A stretch of DNA of 64,000 nucleotides from assembly GCA_036873755.1 (NCBI GenBank), contig JAVTVY010017472.1, forward strand, positions 1-64,000, written 5' to 3'. A program made the position numbers and the translations under genes. Within the stretch, counting starts at the first letter, position 1, and each line of letters begins with the position of its first letter. Below the pieces are notes generated by a model, which searched no databases, had not been told where the DNA came from, and saw nothing but the letters and a program-made list of their open reading frames with translations. Source of the stretch: Hanleya hanleyi (taxonomy: Eukaryota > Mollusca > Polyplacophora > Lepidopleurida > Hanleyidae). This document shows, one piece after another, positions 57,961 to 64,000 of this stretch.

Positions 57961-58820
57961 TTACGGACGGACGGATGGACTCCGTCGGACGATGGCATAC
58001 CATAATGTGACGGGCATATCAAAAGTGTCAATTTTATTCCAAAGTATCAAGAAAATCATTTCAGCAGTTTTCAACAAATCGCGAAAACAAGAATTAGATG
58101 GGAGATTTGTAGGTTATTTTTTGACGTCATGACGTCAAGTCTGCAAGTTTTAACCACAGGCACTTGATAAGGGTCAGTATAAGATGGGTATCTCAGTAAT
58201 ATCCTAATTATCAGTGGTAGTTATGTATCTACATATATGGACCCCACCAACTAAGGTCGCAGACAAGGTACCGCAATGTCCATTTACAACCCGAATTTAG
58301 ATAGAAATTTCCAAGGGGAAAAGTCACAGTTCATACTTTGCACATGCCTTTTATCCAATAAACGTTGTTTGTTGAACATACCTGCTGCATTGATTTTAAT
58401 TATTTACTGCAACAAAAAGATGTATTTCATGTAACTCGACAAATATGGTTGAAACAATTTTCTTACCAACGTTAACCGAACACGAGGAGATACATGGCAT
58501 TTGATAGGCCAATATCACTGTCTCTGTAGAAGTCAAGATTTCTGCATTCCATGGAATTTGTGATGCCCGTAGCAACCAGTGCATTGACCAATCAAACGAC
58601 TCGTACTTGTTACGTTTCGGAAAACGTTAAGAGAATTTCAAACAAGATGGCGAGTGATTTACCTTCACTCCATGTTAGAAGAATGGGGTATAAATAACAT
58701 TATGACAACAGTGAGTATATAAAGTTTTATTTGTTACTTCACAAACGCAAAAGTCAATTTTGATTCATTTATCAATGAATAACTAACTGTGGGCCAGAGA
58801 TCATCCATCCATACGGACTT

Positions 58821-58832
58821 CATGTTACTATA
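58821..58832 (+). repeat. LINE target-site duplication, left (12 bp)
   Basis: CATGTTACTATA, identical to 59193-59204 after the LINE tail. Confidence 0.8.
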
Positions 58833-59192
58833 TTAACTCATGAATATTTACTAAAACAGGAGCCGATTCCAAGGTGTATACCTTGCCATGAAGATCTGAC
58901 GGTGAAACATATTCTCCTGGACTGCATAGATTTTAAAACTGTAAGAGATACTTTTTATCGAGCAGATACGCTGGAAGATCTTTTTAGCAGAGTGAAAGAA
59001 GATTGTATTTTAGGTTATTTGAGAGAGATTGGTTTGTTGTACAAATTTTAATGTTTGTACCTGTTTTAACGCATTAGTTTACCGAGTTTTTGAATTGATT
59101 ACTTAGAATTTTGTTTGATCGTCGCTATATAGCTGAAATATTGCTGAATGCGACGTTAAACCCTATTTCTCTCTCTCTCTCTCTCTCTCTCT
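58833..59192 (+). mobile_element. 5'-truncated LINE (I/Nimb-like) with full tail
   Basis: Exactly 360 bp between perfect 12-bp duplications. It starts inside the coding region (LTHEYLLKQEPIPRCIPCHE), holds a Cys-x2-Cys...His...Cys knuckle (RCIPCHEDLTVKHILLDC) and stops at TAA 59049-59051, giving the last 72 codons of a LINE ORF2 after its RNase H or RT. The knuckle and flanking LTVKHILLDC wording are typical of I/Nimb-clade LINEs. The 3' UTR ends CGACGTTAAACCCTATTTC and a (TC)n run. The intact duplication and open frame mean a recent insertion by target-primed reverse transcription. Confidence 0.75.
59166..59192 (+). repeat. (TC)n microsatellite at LINE tail
   Basis: About 13 TC units where other family members carry CACTCACT or CAAACAAC. 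The 3' simple repeat is probably made during insertion. Confidence 0.8.
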
Positions 59193-59712
59193 CATGTTAC
59201 TATAGTGGGGTATATAACAGCATGAGAAGGGCGAGTACACTACACATACATATCATTTTAATCATTACAAAGACAAATTGGTGACTGATGACAACCCATC
59301 CATTACGGACATTACAAGCGTCTAGTCCGTCATTCATAATCCAGCCGTCGTCCATTAGAGAATATCCGCGTCCATAATCCAAATACCTATTCCATTTTCC
59401 ATATAACAGTATTAGCACCAAATTCAAAAAGACAATCATAGTATACAAAAACATAGGCTTGTTTCCTGCAAGAGAGAAGCGGTCAACAGTTTTCAATGAT
59501 GCCGGCAAGACATCGTGATGTTCCAAAAATATCAAATCCGTATCGCTGATCAGTATTCTTAATCCATAATATTCGTTGTAAAGTCGTCATCTAAAGAATG
59601 ATGTATCTCAGTCACGCTTTGATTGTGACTGTTCATATGAGTACCATGAGGATCTTGAAGTACATGGGTTCATACGGCCCCTAGCCCCGGGTTAAGCGGA
59701 ATTAGACACAAG

Positions 59713-60648
59713 TTACGAAACGTAGCGCCATAGATCTTGCACGCTACGTTCGTATTTTGCTATCAGCATGCGATATGTATCGCCAAATTTGAGAAACTTT
59801 GAGTGTAGGCGCTTGGTGGAATAGCCCTGTTTTTAAGTTTCTGCACCAGTGTTTTGTGACGTTGATTAAAATCGTCACATTTAACACAGGATCTAGCAAA
59901 TGCTACTAAGCGAGATATGTATACGCCATATGCAGGTCCCACTGGAATATTACTGTCCAGAAAGGGATAGTTTACGATGTCGAAATTGTAATCATCTCTT
60001 TTGTCATAAAGTCGACGAGAGAGAATGCCCGCTTCATTTTTAGAGATATAGATCTAAATATGATGTGCCTGTAGGGCTATCTGTAGTTTCCTTCAAATCC
60101 AGTGAAGGTGGATATATATCCTTCACTGCCTCATTTATATAGCGGTTATCCACAGCGAGAAGATCGTCTATATAGCGTTTGGTGAATGAGAAGGAACGGG
60201 CTTTGAATGGATCGGTGTTTGAAAGCGCCTGCATATAGTCATATTCATAAGAGAACAGATACAGGTCAGCCAACAGGGGTGCACAATTAGTACCCATTGG
60301 AATACCTATATGCTGCTGATATATTGTGTTGCCAAATTTCACATACATATTATTAATGAGAAATTCAAGCAACTCTATAAACAAAGAAACATCCCATGAA
60401 TGATATCTCTTGTATGTAGTAGAGCTAAAGAATGCTTTATGGCTTCTGACATTAATATATCTACGATCAGTTTTCTTGAATACAAATAATATTAATGAAC
60501 GTAGACGGTCAATAAGGTCCTGATGAGGGATTGTAGCATAGAGAGTCGAGAAATCCCATGTGGATACATGTCTGTACGGTATGTGACCTTTAGCATCAAG
60601 TTCTTCCGTAAGACATTTTGAGTTTTTCAAATATCCACAAACATTCAA
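59713..60648 (-). pseudogene. Penelope reverse transcriptase catalytic core and thumb
   Basis: The core reads VSTWDFSTLYATIPHQDL (motif A Asp), GNTIYQQHIGIPMGTNCAPL (motif B) and RYIDDLLAVDN (motif C, YIDD); all are intact. Copy 1 has lost TA near 60035, so its frame stops right after SYLDLYL, while copy 2 reads on (YKNEAGILSRRLYDK). Another 1-bp loss near 59805 hits the C-terminal KLIKQGY...LWRYVS region. The enzyme would copy element RNA at the nick made by the nuclease. Confidence 0.85.
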
Positions 60649-62176
60649 CGCCAGAGTTCTTAGAAATAATGGCGCAATACCTTTCCCAAAATGCTTTTAC
60701 CTCCTGAAGGGCCCTCGTCAATAGGGTTGAAAGAAGCTTGGTGGTGCAGCTTCTAGAACCAGCTATGAATCTAGCTTTGTATGGTGATTTATGCATTTTG
60801 GGAGTCCAGTATAGTTTTGGTATATCGTTATGATTGGTTGAAAGACAAATACCTCTTTCCCTGAGAAACTTTTTGTGATTGTTAAATAAATCTTCCAGAG
60901 TAAATGCAGTTTGGGAGTAAGTAGACGTATTTGATGAAGATATGTCTACACTCAATTCTTTAACCAGCACCTGGTAATAGTAATATTTACATATGAATAT
61001 TATATTATTCGGAGCTTTGTCTGCTGGGACTATGACGAATTTACTCTGGAGATTTGCTAGAACTTCTTGCGAATTGAGGTTTCTCAGTACTTGTTTTGCT
61101 TGGGGAAGAGTACTTCTGTCAATATGGCGGATTGTTTCAACGACCTTGCTCTTGGTGAGGTCCAGCCAATCAGCGAGTACTGTAGGTTCAACTTTTTCTC
61201 GCTTAGACCAATCAATAACGTACTGTTCCAATGCAGACAGGACTATCTTCTGGTCGGCCTTCAGATTTATTCTTCTTGGCTCTCTATATTTAGGTCCTTT
61301 CATCAGGAGTAATTTCAGATCCTTATCACTCACCACATCAAGGTCACCAGTCACAATATGTTTGCATGGTGTATAGATAAAGTTTGACGATTCACAATCA
61401 CAACTATAGCCTCCTGACGTGTATAAGTTCCAGTCAAACTCCTGGACAGCATTGGAGTAATTGAATATTTTGGTGGCTATAGACTTAGTGTACTTATATG
61501 AAATGCAAGGAGGTTCTGTGAACTTAAAATAGTTTGGCACAGCGTTGCGTTCCTCTGGATCATTCAGGATTCGAGGTAAATTAATGATGTCCAATCCTTT
61601 ATCTAAGTAGTTGAATTTCAAGAAAAGCCGATCTTGAGATGTTTCGATTATGTTCACTGGACGATACAACCGAAAATACGCTATATCTTGACATACTTTA
61701 ATGATTTTTGATGGTATTATATTTCCTGAAGACGCAGATTGTTGTATATCTCTGGCTATTTGATCTAAAACTCTCAGAGGTAACGCATACAAAACTGTAC
61801 GTAAGCTATGTATACTATTGGGTGTGTTAGTTAAACCCACTAAGTAATTTAAAGTGATATGATCGTGAATCATCGAACTATTAAACTTTCGCCAACCATG
61901 GCTGCGATGTCTCCGTTGATGGTGTTTAAATAGTTGGGTAATGTTGGATATATTTGAACGGCGGGTTGTAGCATTTCCGAACCCACTGACATTATCATTT
62001 AAACCAAACGGAAACACTGACCCAAGTTCTAGCATCCAGAATAATTCCCGCTCTCGGATTTTTCTCTCAAATCCAAAGGGGGAATCCTTAGTAGATGGAT
62101 AGACGACGTCTATGATCTGAATACTAAAGTTATCCCAGCCATGGTCGGGTCCAGAAAAATGCTTACCTATAAGCAA
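60596..62176 (-). pseudogene. Penelope nuclease C-terminus, linker and RT N-terminal part
   Basis: 526 codons. It starts with the end of GIY-YIG (LLIGKHFSGPDHGWDNFSIQ; FPFGLND), then a variable linker of about 230 residues with a Cys/His group (YSCDCESSNFIYTPCKHIV). The conserved Penelope RT N-terminal blocks follow: KFVIVPADKAPNNIIFICK, LYWTPKMHKSPYKARFIAGS and CTTKLLSTLLTRAL. The frame is lost near 60630 (KNSGVECLWIFEK) and continues in the ORF 60040-60648. Confidence 0.8.
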
Positions 62177-62696
62177 TTGCTTTTTTCCTAACGGATTTTC
62201 TGTAACCGTTCACCCTAAGATGGAGTCTTTGGGTGGTCTTGCCAACATACTGTTGACCACACTTCTTACAGGAAACTAAATAAATACAGTTTGTAGTAGA
62301 ACAACTAAGATCAACATACGAGTTAACAGAATATGAGTTACCAGTTAACGCGGAACTAAATAAAGCTGAAGTATTAAAGAGTGGACACGTGAGACATCCA
62401 CGATGTCCACACTTAGAAATTTTGAAATTATTATATGTAGAATTCGGTGCTAAACAATCATCAAGCCCAATATTACAAGGTTTGATGTTGTGGCCTTGCT
62501 TTGCTGTCAGAAATATATCTGTCATTTGGATTGAAAAAGGTCTTAGTGCATTTCGAACTATTAGAGACTCGGCCGAGAAACCTGCACTAAGGTTCCTCGG
62601 GTCTGTCTTCATATTTTTTCTTATTATTGTATCCATTATGAGTGTAGGGTGTGCAGGGGCCCGTCCTCGGGGACAACTTGTCCACCAGGCATACAC
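62163..62696 (-). pseudogene. Penelope GIY-YIG endonuclease region
   Basis: ORF of 177 codons; the true start is probably the Met of MDTIIRKNMKTD about 20 codons in, since the first residues read through the tandem junction. A Cys/His cluster (KCGHRGCLTCPLF) is followed by CIYLVSCKKCGQQYVGKT, the GIY and YIG motifs in IYL...YVG form, and LHLRVNGYR with the catalytic Arg. The rest of the nuclease (Glu in RERELFWMLELGSVFPFGLN) lies in the next frame after a 1-base shift at an A6 run near 62183. The nuclease nicks target DNA for target-primed reverse transcription. Confidence 0.8.
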
Positions 62697-62704
62697 AGGT
62701 TAAA

Positions 62705-64000
62705 ATTACAAGCGTCTAGTCCGTCATTCATAATCCAGCCGTCGTCCATTAGAGAATATCCGCGTCCATAATCCAAAGACCTATTCCATTTTCCATATAA
62801 CAGTATTAGCACCAAATTCAAAAAGACAATCATAGTATACAAAAACATAGGCTTGTTTCCTGCAAGAGAAGCGGTCAACAGTTTTCAATGATGCCGGCAA
62901 GACATCATGATGTTCCAAAAATATCAAATCCGTATCGCTGATCAGTATTCTTAATCCATAATATTCGTTGTAAAGTCGTCATCTAAAGAATGATGTATCT
63001 CAGTCACGCTTTGATTGTGATTGTTCATATGAGTACCATGAGGATCTTGAAGTACATGGGTTCATACGGCCCCTAGCCCCGGGTTAAGCGAATTAGACAC
63101 AAGTTACGAAACGTAGCGCCATAGATCTTGCACGCTACGTTCGTATTTTGCTATCAGCGTGCGATATGTATCGCCAAATTTGAGAAACTTTGAGTGTAGG
63201 CGCTTGGTGGAATAGCCCTGTTTTATAAGTTTCTGCACCAGTGTTTTGTGACGTTGATTAAAATCGTCACATTTAACACAGGATCTAGCAAATGCTACTA
63301 AGCGAAATATGTATACGCCATATGCAGGTCCCACTGGAATATTACTGTCCAGAAAGGGATAGTTTACGATGTCGAAATTGTAATCATCTTTTTGTCATAA
63401 AGTCGACGAGAGAGAATGCCCGCTTCATTTTTATAGAGATATAGATCTAAATATGATGTGCCTGTAGGGCTATCTGTAGTTTCCTTCAAATCCAGTGAAG
63501 GTGGATATATATCCTTCACTTCCTCATTTATATAGCGGTTATCCACAGCGAGAAGATCGTCTATATAGCGTTTGGTGAATGAGAAGGAACGGGCTTTGAA
63601 TGGATCGGTTTTTGAAAGCGCCTGCATATAGTCATATTCATAAGGGAACAGATACAGGTCGGCCAACAGGGGTGCACAATTAGTACCCATTGGAATACCT
63701 ATATGCTGCTGATATATTGTGTTGCCAAATTTCACATAGATATTTTTAATGAGAAATTCCAGCAACTCTATAAACAAAGAAACATCCCATGAATGATATC
63801 TCTTGTATGTAGTAGAGCTAAAGAATGCTTTATGGCTTCTGACATTAATATATCTACGATCAGTTTTCTTGAACACAGATACTATTAATGAACGTAGACG
63901 GTCAATAAGGTCCTGATGAGGGATTGTAGTATAGAGAGTCGAGAAATCCCATGTGGATACATGTCTGTACGGTATGTGACCTTTAGCATCAAGTTCTTCC
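62705..64000 (-). mobile_element. Penelope-like retroelement, copy 2 (3' part, runs out of window)
   Basis: Its 3' end abuts the 5' end of copy 1 at 62704/62705 without spacer. Identity to 59311-60606 is about 98% by eye. RT core 63364-63876 (IPMGTNCAPLLADLY, RYIDDLLAVDN) is intact up to a 1-bp deletion near 63386 (copy 1 keeps the base). The C-terminal 76 codons (63104-63334: KTLVQKLIKQGYSTKRLHSK ... LWRYVS) are intact here. The 5' part lies beyond the window. Confidence 0.85.
62715..62945 (-). other. Conserved short reading frame with membrane segment in Penelope 3' unit
   Basis: On the minus strand, downstream of pol, three copies (here, 59320-59550 and, in part, 16135-16358) keep FLEHHDVLPASLKTVDRFSL and, in the two tandem copies, MFLYTMIVFLNLVLILLYGK. 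The latter is a clear hydrophobic segment of 16-18 residues followed by basic residues. Copy 2 has lost two bases (AGAGAAGCGG against AGAGAGAAGCGG), which breaks the frame. It may be chance conservation in an untranslated pseudo-LTR or a small second ORF. Confidence 0.35.

Larger units (their letters stand above)
59311..62704 (-). mobile_element. Penelope-like retroelement, copy 1 (N-terminal GIY-YIG, Hydra-type)
   Basis: A 3394-bp unit in head-to-tail tandem with copy 2. The 3' end (ATTACAAGCG on the + strand at 59311) is fixed by agreement of three copies (16125, 59311, 62705). The composite pol region runs from 62696 down to a stop at 59713: zinc-type Cys/His motif, GIY-YIG nuclease, linker, reverse transcriptase, thumb. 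In canonical Penelope elements the GIY-YIG domain is C-terminal. The permuted order seen here defines the Hydra-like group known from many invertebrates. Downstream of pol lie about 400 bp that recur in copy 2 and would act as the pseudo-LTR. Four indels (near 62183, 60630, 60035 and 59805) break pol. Confidence 0.85.

Noticed and set aside
57373..58005. Overlapping + strand ORFs repeating KNPLKTLGGVALTKTVGAKY
   Set aside because: By-products of the ~168-bp tandem array, with no domain.
59282..59292. CTGATGA as a hammerhead ribozyme core in the Penelope pseudo-LTR
   Set aside because: It lies outside the element's 3' boundary, is absent from copy 2, and no paired GAAA with stems follows.

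Overview
The window is eukaryotic and looks like a marine invertebrate genome, most likely a mollusc or other lophotrochozoan. The reasons are an AT-rich sequence, intron-split coding with GT-AG borders, almost no long host ORFs, and dense mobile elements of kinds familiar from molluscs (tRNA-type SINE, GIY-YIG Penelope-like element, Helentron, tandem-core repeats). I cannot name the species from sequence alone. No rRNA, tRNA or CRISPR array is visible.

Positions 1-13919 (+) hold the 3' part of one host gene, seen as six short exons (1919-2092, 6294-6502, 9390-9531, 10331-10390, 13018-13230, 13726-13919). Splice phases agree from exon to exon and the last exon ends in a stop. It encodes repeated modules of about 60 residues (W-P-x-G-x-Y start, Cys-Pro, then F-x-x-C end) that resemble ApeC/apextrin-type modules. 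Its introns carry a 188-bp-arm inverted repeat (2446-3287) and a nested nest of TTAA-flanked MITEs (6675-8041).

Positions 14000-47000 are intergenic and repeat-built: four TTAA-flanked piggyBac-like MITE loci; a near-identical pair of 673-bp MITEs; a 2.0/2.7-kb pair with TTA target duplications; a ~155-bp x ~14 tandem array ending in a perfect hairpin (32150-34480); Penelope fragments (16125, 29964, 35183); and a SINE at 38274 with a clean 10-bp target duplication and a MITE inserted inside its tail.

Positions 47440-59204 carry a LINE remnant, then a large minus-strand Helentron (about 48540-56403). Its decayed reading frame gives, in order, a cysteine-protease domain, a 19-residue basic repeat, a zinc-binding region, an HUH/Y2 Rep domain, a Pif1-like helicase and an AP-type endonuclease. 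A ~168-bp tandem array (56940-57960) and a 5'-truncated LINE tail with a 12-bp target duplication (58833-59192) follow.

Positions 59311-64000 (-) hold head-to-tail tandem copies, with a 3394-bp unit, of a Penelope-like retroelement that carries its GIY-YIG endonuclease N-terminal to the reverse transcriptase. Both copies are damaged by different small indels. The window is therefore one modular host gene followed by a layered record of replicative (Helentron), TPRT (LINE, SINE, Penelope) and cut-and-paste (MITE) insertions whose relative ages can partly be read from nesting.
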